A stretch of DNA of 64,000 bases. Origin: Gemella sp. zg-570. GTDB lineage: Bacteria; Bacillota; Bacilli; Staphylococcales; Gemellaceae. Under the pieces are notes generated by a model. The model was not told where the DNA came from. It did no database searches and saw nothing but the letters and a program-made list of their open reading frames with translations. The stretch spans positions 395,501 through 459,500 of the forward strand of contig NZ_CP076443.1 in the NCBI RefSeq assembly GCF_018866345.1. Direction: 5' to 3'. The number at the start of each line of letters is the position of its first letter. Position 1 is the stretch's first letter. The position numbers were made by a program, and so were the translations under genes. Below are positions 33,403 through 41,845 of the stretch, piece by piece.

Positions 33403-34569
33403 ATGAATAAAAAAATACAAGAATTAATTGAAAAACGTGCTAAAGCATGGGAAGGTGCAAAAGCCTTTGTTGAGAGTAAAAAAGATAGTGATGGACTATT
33501 ATCAAAAGAAGATGTTGAAACTTACAACAAGATGGAAGAAAAAGTTAAAAACTTTACTTTTGAAATAGAGAGACTTCAAGAGATGGAAAATATGGAAAGA
33601 GAATTATCAAAACCAGTAAATGATCCGTTAATCTCAAAACCAATGGTGTCTGACAAAGAAGATAAAATCAAAAAAAATCTTCAACACAAAAAAGCAATGA
33701 TAAAAGCACTACGATCTAATTTTAGACAAATTGAAAATATCCTACAAGAAAAAGTAGATACTGATGGAGGATATTTAGTTCCAGATGAGTATGATAGTAG
33801 ATTAGTTGATACGTTAGAAGAAGAAAATATTATTAGAAAATTATCTCAGACTTTAAAAACAAATGGTAAGCATAAAATCAATATAGCTGCGACAAGCCCT
33901 GCGGCTGCGTGGGTTGAAGAAGGTGGAGGGTTGAAATTTGGAGAAGCAACATTTAAACAAATGTTATTAGATGCTCACAAATTGCATGTTGCTATAAAAG
34001 TAACAGAAGAACTACTTTATGATAGTGCATTTAATTTAGAAAACTATATAACAGAACAATTCGGCAAAGCACTAGCTAATGCTGAAGAAGATGCATTTTT
34101 AAATGGAGATGGAAATAATAAACCGACAGGAATATTTCATGAAACAAATGGTGGAACCTATTTAGATAAAGTATCTACGATTAAAGCAGATGATGTAATA
34201 AACTTAGTTCATGCTTTAAAGCGTCCATACCGAAAAAATGCAGTTTTTATTACAAATGATAAAATAATAGCTAATATCAGAAAACTAAAAGATAACAATG
34301 GTGCATATATTTGGCAACCATCATACCAATTAGGAGAACCTGATAAATTAGCAGGATACCCAGTGTATACTTCAGCTTTTGCACCAGAAAATAAAATTGC
34401 TTTTGGTGATTTTAGCTATTATAACATAGGTGATAGAGGTGCTCGTTCATTTAAGGAACTCCAAGAATTATTCGCGGGTAATGGTATGATTGGATTTGTA
34501 GCTAAAGAAAGAGTTGATGGGAAACTACTAGTTAAAGAAGCAGTACAAATATTAAAAACAGATGGATAA
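33403..34569 (+). CDS. HK97-type major capsid protein
   Basis: A 388-aa capsid protein with an N-terminal coiled-coil delta domain (residues 1-110), a cleavage region around 115-125, and the HK97 fold with VDTDGGYLVPDEYDSRLVD, AAWVEEGG, and a C-terminal KERVDGKLLVKEAVQILK. The ribosome binding site is ggaggtaag. Well preserved and about the usual size. Confidence 0.93.
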   Translation: MNKKIQELIEKRAKAWEGAKAFVESKKDSDGLLSKEDVETYNKMEEKVKNFTFEIERLQEMENMERELSKPVNDPLISKPMVSDKEDKIKKNLQHKKAMIKALRSNFRQIENILQEKVDTDGGYLVPDEYDSRLVDTLEEENIIRKLSQTLKTNGKHKINIAATSPAAAWVEEGGGLKFGEATFKQMLLDAHKLHVAIKVTEELLYDSAFNLENYITEQFGKALANAEEDAFLNGDGNNKPTGIFHETNGGTYLDKVSTIKADDVINLVHALKRPYRKNAVFITNDKIIANIRKLKDNNGAYIWQPSYQLGEPDKLAGYPVYTSAFAPENKIAFGDFSYYNIGDRGARSFKELQELFAGNGMIGFVAKERVDGKLLVKEAVQILKTDG

Positions 34570-34586
34570 AAAAGGAGTGATAAGCA

Positions 34587-34862
34587 GTGAGTCTTAAACT
34601 AGAAGAAGTAAAACAATATTTAAGAGTAGATTCAAGTGATGATGACTTACTGCTTGAATCTTTAATAAAAACTTCAAAAAATTTATGCGTGCATATTCTA
34701 AGAGTAGAAGAAGATTCTACTCTTTTATTATGTGAAGAAGTTAAAACAGCAATGATGTATACAGTTGCTTATCTTTTTGAACACAGAGAAGAAGCTAACC
34801 ATAAAGAATTAACACTAACTCTTAGAAGTCTTTTATTTGGGATAAGAAAGGTGGAATTTTAA
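34587..34862 (+). CDS. Phage head-tail connector (gp6-like)
   Basis: 91 aa. LEEVKQYLRVDSSDDDLLLESLIKTSK is the typical start of the gp6-like (DnaPack) connector family, and helical repeats follow. It starts 17 bases after the capsid gene and overlaps the next start by one base. It sits below the portal in the neck. Confidence 0.85.
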   Translation: MSLKLEEVKQYLRVDSSDDDLLLESLIKTSKNLCVHILRVEEDSTLLLCEEVKTAMMYTVAYLFEHREEANHKELTLTLRSLLFGIRKVEF

Positions 34863-35188
34863 TGTACATTCATTTATTAAATACAAGAATAACAATACAA
34901 AAATGTATAGTTAATTTTGATGAATTACACCAACAAACAGAACATTGGAGTGATTTTTATAGTTGTTATTCCAATATAAAATTATTAAATTCAGAAGAAT
35001 ATGAAAAACAAGGTGTTATAAAAAATAAATCTTATTATTTAGTAACAATTAGAAAGTGTAATAAATTAAAAAATATGAATACACTAGAATACAGAGTAAA
35101 AATAAATAATGAAATATATAATTTGAAAGATTTAGACGAGTTTAATAATAAATATATTAAATTTAAAATGGTAAATATAAATGACTAA
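34862..35188 (+). CDS. Phage head closure protein
   Basis: 108 aa, small beta-rich protein beginning MYIHLLNTRITIQKC, with W/Y-rich strands (TEHWSDFYSCYSNIK). The position between gp6-like and gp10-like genes, and the size, fit the head-tail adaptor/head closure family. The fit is mainly by synteny; the motifs are weak. It overlaps the next gene by 8 bases. Confidence 0.7.
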   Translation: MYIHLLNTRITIQKCIVNFDELHQQTEHWSDFYSCYSNIKLLNSEEYEKQGVIKNKSYYLVTIRKCNKLKNMNTLEYRVKINNEIYNLKDLDEFNNKYIKFKMVNIND

Positions 35189-35555
35189 AAAAGTAAATAT
35201 TGATTCATTAGCAAAAGAAATTAATAAAAGTTTAAAAGACTATGCCGACTTAGCAGGAAACGAACTAAAATCTTGTATAGTGGAGTTAGGAAATGAAGTA
35301 AGAGATGAAATTAAAGATAATGCTCCTGTGAAAACCAAAAAATATCGAGCAAGTTGGAAAAGTACCAAGAAAAGAGAAAGTGCTAATTCTATTGAGGTTG
35401 TAGTTCATTCAAGAAACAAATATCAACTAACACACTTACTAGAATTTGGACACGCTAAAAAAAATGGTGGACGAACTAAAGCAATACCTCATATAGAGCC
35501 AGCCACTAGAAATTTAGAAGAGAGAATTACACAAAAACTAGAGGAGAAAATGTGA
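35181..35555 (+). CDS. HK97 gp10-like tail component
   Basis: 124 aa. The C-terminal KYQLTHLLEFGHAKKNGGRTKAIPHIEPA is diagnostic of gp10-like neck/tail proteins (the LLEFG...HI.PA motif). Overlaps its neighbours by 4-8 bases, typical of the phage late operon. Confidence 0.9.
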   Translation: MTKKVNIDSLAKEINKSLKDYADLAGNELKSCIVELGNEVRDEIKDNAPVKTKKYRASWKSTKKRESANSIEVVVHSRNKYQLTHLLEFGHAKKNGGRTKAIPHIEPATRNLEERITQKLEEKM

Positions 35556-35872
35556 TGGATACAAACGAAGTATGTAAAATGTTAGAAAAATTAAAAATAC
35601 CCTTTGTCTATAGTCATTTTAAAGAAGGTAGTAATCCAAAATTACCATACCTACTATATTACTATTCTGGGGACAACTTATTTAATGCCGATGGGTTAAT
35701 TTATTACAAATTTAAAAAACTTATAGTGGAATTATATACTTCAAAAAAAGATTTTGAACTTGAAAACAGGCTAGAAAAAATATTTTTAAATGAAGGAATA
35801 ATATATCAAAAAGAGGAAATATGGATATCTAGTGAACAAATGTATGAAACAATTTATAAGATGGAGGTTTAA
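35552..35872 (+). CDS. Phage tail terminator-like protein
   Basis: 106 aa. LPYLLYYYSGDNLFNADGLIYYK and KKLIVELYTSKKDFELENRLEKIF form the conserved core of the tail completion/terminator family in Gram-positive siphophages. Synteny (before the tail tube gene) supports this. Confidence 0.75.
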   Translation: MMDTNEVCKMLEKLKIPFVYSHFKEGSNPKLPYLLYYYSGDNLFNADGLIYYKFKKLIVELYTSKKDFELENRLEKIFLNEGIIYQKEEIWISSEQMYETIYKMEV

Positions 35873-35874
35873 GT

Positions 35875-36339
35875 ATGGAAAATAAAGTAAAATTTAATTT
35901 GTCTCATGTTCACTATGCAAAATTAACTGAAGGTGATACAACAACTTATGAAAAACCAGTACCAATTCCAGGTGCTGTAAAAATTAGTTTAGAACCTAAT
36001 GGAGAACCAGAAAGTTTCTATGCAGATGGAGGATCATATTACACAATCAATAACAATATGGGATATGACGGTGATCTTGAGATTGCAATGATTCCAGAAA
36101 GTTTCAGAAAGGATATTCTTCAAGAAAAAGAAGATAAGAATAAAGTTCTAGTTGAAGATTCAGGATCAGAAACAAAGAACTTTGCACTACTTTTTGAATT
36201 TGATGGAGATCAGAAAAAAATACGTCATGTACTTTATAATTGTTCAGCAGGTCGCCCAAAAATTGAAGGTCAAACAAATGAGGAATCAAGAGAAGTACAA
36301 ACAGAAACACTTTCAATAAAAGCAAGACCTATCAAATAA
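35875..36339 (+). CDS. Major tail (tube) protein, prematurely stopped
   Basis: 154 aa, phi13-type major tail protein: KPVPIPGAVKISLEPNGEPESFYADG near residues 23-48 and a conserved YNNMGYDGDLEIA-like segment. A TAA at 36337-36339 ends the frame, but the same frame continues for 32 codons (GLVKSKTGKETTEETYKNWY, then a short end) to a TAA at 36436-36438 that overlaps the next ATG. That continuation matches the normal C-terminus of the family, so the stop is probably a nonsense mutation that removes about 33 residues. Confidence 0.88.
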   Translation: MENKVKFNLSHVHYAKLTEGDTTTYEKPVPIPGAVKISLEPNGEPESFYADGGSYYTINNNMGYDGDLEIAMIPESFRKDILQEKEDKNKVLVEDSGSETKNFALLFEFDGDQKKIRHVLYNCSAGRPKIEGQTNEESREVQTETLSIKARPIK

Positions 36340-36438
36340 GGACTTGTGAAGAGTAAAACTGGTAAAGAGACAACAGAAGAAACATATAAGAATTGGTATC
36401 AAACAGTGTATATGCCAACACATGAAGGAGAAATGTAA
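36340..36438 (+). pseudogene. Detached C-terminal end of the major tail protein
   Basis: Thirty-two sense codons in frame with the tail tube gene after its TAA, reading GLVKSKTGKETTEETYKNWY and ending THEGEM. It has no start of its own. Either the full protein is made by stop read-through or this part is lost. Confidence 0.7.
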
Positions 36439-36803
36439 TGGGAGTTATTAAAGATATAAATGTAGATGGAAAAGTTGTAACATTTAAAGCGTCAGCAGCG
36501 ATACCTAGACTTTACAGAATGAAGTTTAGTCGTGATATTTATAAAGATTTGCTTATATTAGATAAGATTAATAAGAATAAAGGAAATATCGATATTGAGA
36601 GTTTAGAAATATTTGAAAATATCGCATATATTATGGCTTACCATGCAGATGATAAAATCTCAAATGATGTAGGTGAATGGTTAGAACAGTTTGATACTTT
36701 ATCTGTATATAAACTTCTACCAGACTTAATAAAATTATGGGGTATAAATGTTAAAAATATGAGTACATCTAAAAAAAAGCAAAAGAAACTGAGCGGACGT
36801 TAA
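36438..36803 (+). CDS. Tail assembly chaperone (gpG-like)
   Basis: 121 aa beginning MGVIKDINVDGKVVTFKASA, with a helical core and basic end (STSKKKQKKLSGR). It is the first part of the G/GT pair that assists tape measure folding. Near its end lies a -1 frameshift site (36773-36779) and hairpin, which let a fraction of ribosomes make the longer GT product ending at 36964. Confidence 0.85.
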   Translation: MGVIKDINVDGKVVTFKASAAIPRLYRMKFSRDIYKDLLILDKINKNKGNIDIESLEIFENIAYIMAYHADDKISNDVGEWLEQFDTLSVYKLLPDLIKLWGINVKNMSTSKKKQKKLSGR

Positions 36804-36812
36804 ATACCGCTC
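36773..36812 (+). promoter_or_regulatory. Programmed -1 ribosomal frameshift signal
   Basis: The slippery heptamer A AAA AAG occupies 36773-36779 in the correct phase of the gpG frame (codons AAA AAA AAG). Eleven bases later a 6-bp stem (gagcgg 36791-36796 / ccgctc 36807-36812, 10-nt loop) can stall the ribosome. A shift here joins gpG to the downstream frame, as in many tailed phages. Confidence 0.85.
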
Positions 36813-36964
36813 TTTTTTTACTGCGTTCAGTTGAATTAGGACTTTCAATGAATGATTTATCTGAGTTAACAATAGGGTTAGTAAATGATATGTACATTGA
36901 AAAAAATAATGATAGTTATAACTATAAAGTAATAGCGACACAAGAAGATATGGATAATTTTTAG
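36776..36964 (+). CDS. gpT-like extension of the tail chaperone (made by frameshift)
   Basis: In the -1 frame after the slippery site, about 60 codons follow: AKETERTLNTALFLLRSVEL, GLSMNDLSELTIGLVNDMY, and a final EDMDNF ending with TAG at 36962-36964. There is no start codon or ribosome binding site at its head, so it is expressed only as the gpGT fusion. The L..S.ND..E.T.G.V.DM pattern is characteristic of gpT domains. Confidence 0.85.
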   Translation, partial: KAKETERTLNTALFLLRSVELGLSMNDLSELTIGLVNDMYIEKNNDSYNYKVIATQEDMDNF

Positions 36965-36975
36965 GAGGTGATTGT

Positions 36976-39408
36976 ATGGCAAGTAGAATAGCAGGTATTA
37001 CTGTAGAAATCGGAGGAGATACTCTTAAATTAAAACAAGCATTAAGTGAAGTTGAAGGTAAGATTAAGCAAACTCAAAGAGAACTTAAAGATGTTGAAAG
37101 ACTATTGAAACTTGATCCACATAATACCGAATTACTTACTCAAAAACAAGAACTCTTAAATACAGCCATAGAAGAAAATAAGAAAAAACTAGAAACATTA
37201 AGGCTCGCTGAGGAACAAGCTAAAACTGCACTCGCAAATGGAGATATTTCAGAAAAGCAATTTGACGCATTAAAAAGAGAAATTATTGCGACTGAACAAG
37301 AACTAGATAAATTCACAGAAAAATTAAAACACACTAATAGTTCGATGCAAGCTACACTTAAAGAAGTTGGAGGTAAATTCAAAGAGACTGGAGAGAAGAT
37401 ATCTTCAGTAGGCACAAATCTATCAAAAAATGTGACAGCACCAATTGTAGCAGTTGGAGCTGCAGCAACATTAGCCTTTCGTGAAATTGATGAAGGATAT
37501 GATACGATTATCAAAAAAACTGGAGCAACTGGAGAAAGTTTTGAGGGGTTAAAAAATGTTGCGGATAATATTTTTAAAAGTTTACCTGTTAGTATGAGTG
37601 ATGTAGGTGTTGCGGTGGGAGAGGTTAACACTAGGTTTAAAGTCACTGGTGATGAGCTTCAAGAACTATCTACTTTATTTCTTAAGTTCGCAGAGATAAA
37701 TGAAACAGACCTAAATACCGCTATAGGAATGACAAATAAAATAATGCTTCAGTGGGGTATTGACGCTAAGGAAACTGCCAATGTGTTAGGATTAATAACA
37801 CAAAAAGCACAAGATACAGGAATAAGTGTTGATACTCTTATGAACGGAGTTCAGCAACATGGAGCAATCCTAAAAGAAATGGGGTTAAATCTAGGTCAGA
37901 GTATTAACTTACTTGCACAATTTGAAGCAAATGGTGTAAATGCAGATCAAGCGTTAAGAGGTTTTAGAAAGGCAGTCGCAGCCTACACTAAAGATGGACT
38001 TTCTATGGATGAAGCCCTTAAGAAAACAATTGAATCGATAAAAAATGCAGGGAGTGAAACTGAAGCACTAACGATTGCGACTAAGATTTTCGGAACTAAA
38101 GGTGCTGCAGAGATGACTAGGGCTATAAGAGAAGGTAGATTTTCTATAGATGATTTATCAAAAAGTATGTCTGAGTACGAGGATGTTGTAGACAAAACAT
38201 TTGAAGGAACAGAGGATGGTATAGATAAATTTAAAGTAGCTAGTAATAACGCTAAGCTAGCATTAGGTAGTTTAGGAGAAACAATTTCTGATGTTTTAGG
38301 TCCAATTTTACAAGGGATCGCTACAGTTTTTGGAGGTATAGCAACTTGGTTGAATAGTTTAAGTCCAACAGCTAAACAGATAGTCGTAATAATTGGGCTT
38401 ATAGTAGCTACGATAGGTCCACTTTTAGTAATAATCGGTACAGTCATTGGTTCTATAGGAAATTTAATAACGGGTGTTGCAACAATTTCTGGTGCTTTTA
38501 GTGCGATGAGTGGTGTAATGGCTGGTTTATCTGGTGCGATAGTACAAATGCTCGCTATAATAGCTGCGGTTGTAACATTGATATCTATAGGTAGTTATTT
38601 AAAAGATCATTGGAGTGAAATAAAAGAATTTTTTTTAAGAACATGGCAAGGGATAAAAGAATACTTTATAAATATTTGGGAAGAAGTAAAACAAACACTA
38701 ATAATAGTTTGGGAAGTTATAAAAGTATATTTTACTACTACATTTACGAATCTAAAAACAACATTCACAACAATATGGGAAGGAATTAAACTATTTTTTG
38801 AAACAATATGGATAGGTCTAAAAACAACAGTAATTACAATAATAGAAATAATAAAAACAGTAATAACAACTTACTGGAATACTATTTTTACTATCACAGG
38901 AACTATTTGGAGTTCAATAAAAGAAATAATTTCAACAATTTGGAGTGGAATTAGTAGTCTAATTAATAGTGTAATAACGACAATTAGTAATTTAATATCT
39001 TCTACATGGAATAAAATACAAAATACAATAAGCACTATACTTAACAATATATCAAGTACGATGTCAACAATTTGGAATAGTATTTATTCAATAATTACTA
39101 ATATAGTAAGCAATATATATAACTACGTATCACAAATATTTAATAACATGTTATCTGCCATTAGTAACATAATAGGGAACATTAGCTCTACAATTCAAAA
39201 CGGTTTTAAAGCAGCAGTAGATTACATCTTCGGATTAATAAAATCATCATACACTTGGGGTAGTGATTTAATTTCAGGGTTAGTACAAGGTATAAAAAAT
39301 AAAATTAGTGCAGTAGTAGACGCAGTAAAAGGAGTAGCTGATACCATTTGGAGTTATCTACACTTTAGTGTGCCAGAAGTAGGGCCACTTACAGATTATG
39401 AAAGCTGA
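36976..39408 (+). CDS. Tape measure protein, main part
   Basis: 810 aa. N-terminal RIAGITVEIGGDTLKLKQALSE and a long coiled coil (20-130), then the conserved TMP domain, a hydrophobic zone around residues 455-535, and W-rich repeats (IW..IK..F) between 555 and 730. It sets tail length and guides DNA entry. The frame ends at a TGA (39406-39408) directly after PLTDYES where a Trp codon is expected. The sequence continues in frame at 39409, so the full protein would have about 910 residues. Confidence 0.92.
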   Translation: MASRIAGITVEIGGDTLKLKQALSEVEGKIKQTQRELKDVERLLKLDPHNTELLTQKQELLNTAIEENKKKLETLRLAEEQAKTALANGDISEKQFDALKREIIATEQELDKFTEKLKHTNSSMQATLKEVGGKFKETGEKISSVGTNLSKNVTAPIVAVGAAATLAFREIDEGYDTIIKKTGATGESFEGLKNVADNIFKSLPVSMSDVGVAVGEVNTRFKVTGDELQELSTLFLKFAEINETDLNTAIGMTNKIMLQWGIDAKETANVLGLITQKAQDTGISVDTLMNGVQQHGAILKEMGLNLGQSINLLAQFEANGVNADQALRGFRKAVAAYTKDGLSMDEALKKTIESIKNAGSETEALTIATKIFGTKGAAEMTRAIREGRFSIDDLSKSMSEYEDVVDKTFEGTEDGIDKFKVASNNAKLALGSLGETISDVLGPILQGIATVFGGIATWLNSLSPTAKQIVVIIGLIVATIGPLLVIIGTVIGSIGNLITGVATISGAFSAMSGVMAGLSGAIVQMLAIIAAVVTLISIGSYLKDHWSEIKEFFLRTWQGIKEYFINIWEEVKQTLIIVWEVIKVYFTTTFTNLKTTFTTIWEGIKLFFETIWIGLKTTVITIIEIIKTVITTYWNTIFTITGTIWSSIKEIISTIWSGISSLINSVITTISNLISSTWNKIQNTISTILNNISSTMSTIWNSIYSIITNIVSNIYNYVSQIFNNMLSAISNIIGNISSTIQNGFKAAVDYIFGLIKSSYTWGSDLISGLVQGIKNKISAVVDAVKGVADTIWSYLHFSVPEVGPLTDYES

Positions 39409-39708
39409 ATGCCAGATTTTATAAAAGGTTTATCAAAAACACTAGATAACAGTAGAGGAATATTAAAATCATCAGTAAAAAGACTCTCACAAGATCTAGT
39501 ATTAAATCCAAGTTCAGAAAAATATAAAATACAAAAACTAATTAACGTAACACAAAGTAACTCAGATATATCAAAACTACTATCAAAAATAAACCTTAAC
39601 AATAACGCACAAGATATAACAATACCTGTATATTTAGGAGGTAACTTATTAGATGAGATTATAGTAAATACACAACGTAGACAAATTATAAAATCAGGAG
39701 GAAGATAA
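39409..39708 (+). pseudogene. Detached C-terminus of the tape measure protein
   Basis: In frame with the tape measure gene after its TGA; reads MPDFIKGLSKTLDNSRGILK, the usual region after the PL.DY..WMPDF motif, and ends NTQRRQIIKSGGR. An ATG lies at its head but without a ribosome binding site. A single G-to-A change (TGG to TGA) explains the break. Confidence 0.75.
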
Positions 39709-39709
39709 A

Positions 39710-40063
39710 ATGAATAAAACAACATACTTAAAAATAAATAACATAAAAATACCAACTCCTGATGAATTAGAATTTGAATTTAATGATATAGAATCATCAA
39801 GTGGAGGAATAACACAAGCAGGTATAAAACAACGAGATGTTTTAAGAGAAGGAGTAGTGAACATAACAGTAAAATTGACATTAACCTCTAAATGGCTTTT
39901 AAAAATATCGGAATTATTAAAAAATAGAGAACTAGAAGTAAAATATTTTAATCCATATACACTTACAGAAAAAACAATATCTTCTTACGTGACAAACTAC
40001 AAAATAAACTTATTAAATAAATATGGAATTTGGGATGTTAGTTTTAACTTGGAGGAGTACTAA
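39710..40063 (+). CDS. Small phage tail protein (DUF6711-like)
   Basis: 117 aa. YLKINNIKIPTPDELEFEFNDIESSSGGITQAG, read in two halves, then a beta-rich C-terminus (KYGIWDVSFNLEEY). The family sits between tape measure and tail-associated lysin in many Gram-positive phages and probably belongs to the tail tip. Ribosome binding site: ggaggaagat, a few bases upstream. Confidence 0.7.
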   Translation: MNKTTYLKINNIKIPTPDELEFEFNDIESSSGGITQAGIKQRDVLREGVVNITVKLTLTSKWLLKISELLKNRELEVKYFNPYTLTEKTISSYVTNYKINLLNKYGIWDVSFNLEEY

Positions 40064-40870
40064 ATGTATGAAACAAGTACATACTTTGATAATAAATTAA
40101 AAGAAAAAAGCAGAAAATATAAGTGGATAGGAGAAGTAATAACAAAAAAGGCAGAAACAATAGAATTTTCAGATTTAGATATATTAAAAGATAGTGGCTA
40201 CATAACAAACTCTTGTTCTGGAAATAACGAATTAGAGTTAGGCGCTGTTTATGCAGCAGAAATGGGAATAACACTACTACTAAACAAATTTAAAAATATA
40301 TCTTTTGAAGAAGCCAAAATAAAACTAAAGTTCAAAATAGAAAATGAAGAAATACCTATGGGAATATTTAAAATATATGAAGCTAACAAAACTAAAAAAT
40401 TTGTAGAATTAAAAGGTTATGACCATATGGTTAAATTTGAGAAAAATATTAACTTTAGCCAAACACATGGATCAATATATCAACTAATAAAATTATCATG
40501 TGATAAATGTAAAGTCAATCTAGGAATGAGTAAAGAAGAAATAGAAAGACTTCCTAATGGAAAAGAAATAGTAGGAATATACGCAGATAACGATATAGAA
40601 ACATATAGAGACCTTCTTCATTACATAGGATTAGTAACTGCCACATTTTTAACAATAGATCGATATGGGAAATTAATATTAAAAAAATTTACCACAACAA
40701 AAGTCTACAGTATATCAGAAAAAAATAGATATGATTTAAGTATATCTGACTTTCTTACAAAATATTCAGCAATTCAAACCACAAATCTCAAAACCAAAAT
40801 ATCAGAATACTACTCAAATGAAATAGATGAATACCTAACAATGAATCTAGGAGTTAATCCATTAATGTAG
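40064..40870 (+). CDS. Tail-tip/baseplate protein, N-terminal part
   Basis: 268 aa, one codon boundary from the previous gene. SDLDILKDSGYITNSCSGNNELELGAVYAAEMGI and the later KGYDHMVKFEKN and DIETYRDLLHYIGLVTATFLTIDRYGKL are typical of siphophage tail proteins in the distal tail/endopeptidase position. A TAG at 40868-40870 interrupts the frame, which otherwise continues to 41845. Confidence 0.75.
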   Translation: MYETSTYFDNKLKEKSRKYKWIGEVITKKAETIEFSDLDILKDSGYITNSCSGNNELELGAVYAAEMGITLLLNKFKNISFEEAKIKLKFKIENEEIPMGIFKIYEANKTKKFVELKGYDHMVKFEKNINFSQTHGSIYQLIKLSCDKCKVNLGMSKEEIERLPNGKEIVGIYADNDIETYRDLLHYIGLVTATFLTIDRYGKLILKKFTTTKVYSISEKNRYDLSISDFLTKYSAIQTTNLKTKISEYYSNEIDEYLTMNLGVNPLM

Positions 40871-41845
40871 TTAGGATTAAAAGAAAAAAGAGAAAGAATG
40901 TGTAAAGAAATACTAAAAGAAATTAGTAAAATAACTTATACACCGTTAGATAGCCTAATTGTAAGTAATCCTAAATTAGATGTAGGAGATGTAGTTGAAT
41001 TTATAGTAGAAAATAAAACATACCAAACAATAATAACTACAATTGAGTATAAAATTCATGGAAAACTAAGAATAAAAAGTGATGGGCAAAACTACTTACT
41101 ATCAAAAGGAAAAACAAAACAAGATAAAAATATTCAAGGAATATTACAGACAATAGACTCAGACAAATTAAGAGTTAATTCATATACAAATTCAAGTGAA
41201 ATAACACTAGAAAAAGAACCTAAAACAATAATAGATATAGAATTTACATCCAACAAAGAAACAGACGCTTACTTTATCGCAACAATAATTTTAAATGTAA
41301 AAAAAGAAACAGAAGAATTAGAAGAAACTGTATTAATAAAAGAAGATGATAAACAAAAAGAACTAAAACTAATTAGAACTTTACAAATAAACCCTAAAAT
41401 AAAAATAAACTATTACTTAAACGATGAAATAATAGAAAACCATAGACCTGAAGAAACATTAATGTCAGAAAAAAATACAATAACATTATTTTATCCAATA
41501 ATAAAACTAAAAGAAAAAGTACTAAACAGATTTAACTTAGAAATACAAATAGATAAAGGTAGTGTTAGTATTCCATTAGAAGGAATATCTTCAGCTATAA
41601 TAGGAAGTTCTCTTGGTGGGGATGTAGAATGGAACGGAAAAATAAAAATAAACGAAAAAATAACTAAAATAGAAAATAAAAAACAACTACCAATTCCTAT
41701 TTTAGAAGATAACATAGAAAGTGAGTTAATAGAGAATACACCTTATGAAATTCAAGAAACTATTAACATAAATAAACTAGTAAAAAATAACCATACACTA
41801 GAACTAGTAGACAATGTAGAAGTGGAGGAAAATAATGAAAGGTAA
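40871..41845 (+). CDS. Tail-tip/baseplate protein, C-terminal part after a TAG
   Basis: The same frame as 40064-40870 continues; an in-frame ATG at 40898 could start a 315-aa product but has only a weak upstream site. The content is beta-rich, with SNPKLDVGDVVEFIVENKTYQTIITTIEYKIHGKLRIKSDG read in parts, then long Lys/Glu-rich strands. Together the two parts would make a protein of about 594 aa. The TAG is a single-codon lesion. Confidence 0.65.
   Translation, partial: LGLKEKRERMCKEILKEISKITYTPLDSLIVSNPKLDVGDVVEFIVENKTYQTIITTIEYKIHGKLRIKSDGQNYLLSKGKTKQDKNIQGILQTIDSDKLRVNSYTNSSEITLEKEPKTIIDIEFTSNKETDAYFIATIILNVKKETEELEETVLIKEDDKQKELKLIRTLQINPKIKINYYLNDEIIENHRPEETLMSEKNTITLFYPIIKLKEKVLNRFNLEIQIDKGSVSIPLEGISSAIIGSSLGGDVEWNGKIKINEKITKIENKKQLPIPILEDNIESELIENTPYEIQETININKLVKNNHTLELVDNVEVEENNER

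Noticed and set aside
37140-38447. Minus-strand frames of 168 and 154 aa inside the tape measure gene
   Set aside because: They mirror codon structure of the strongly supported plus-strand tape measure protein and have no supporting start signals.
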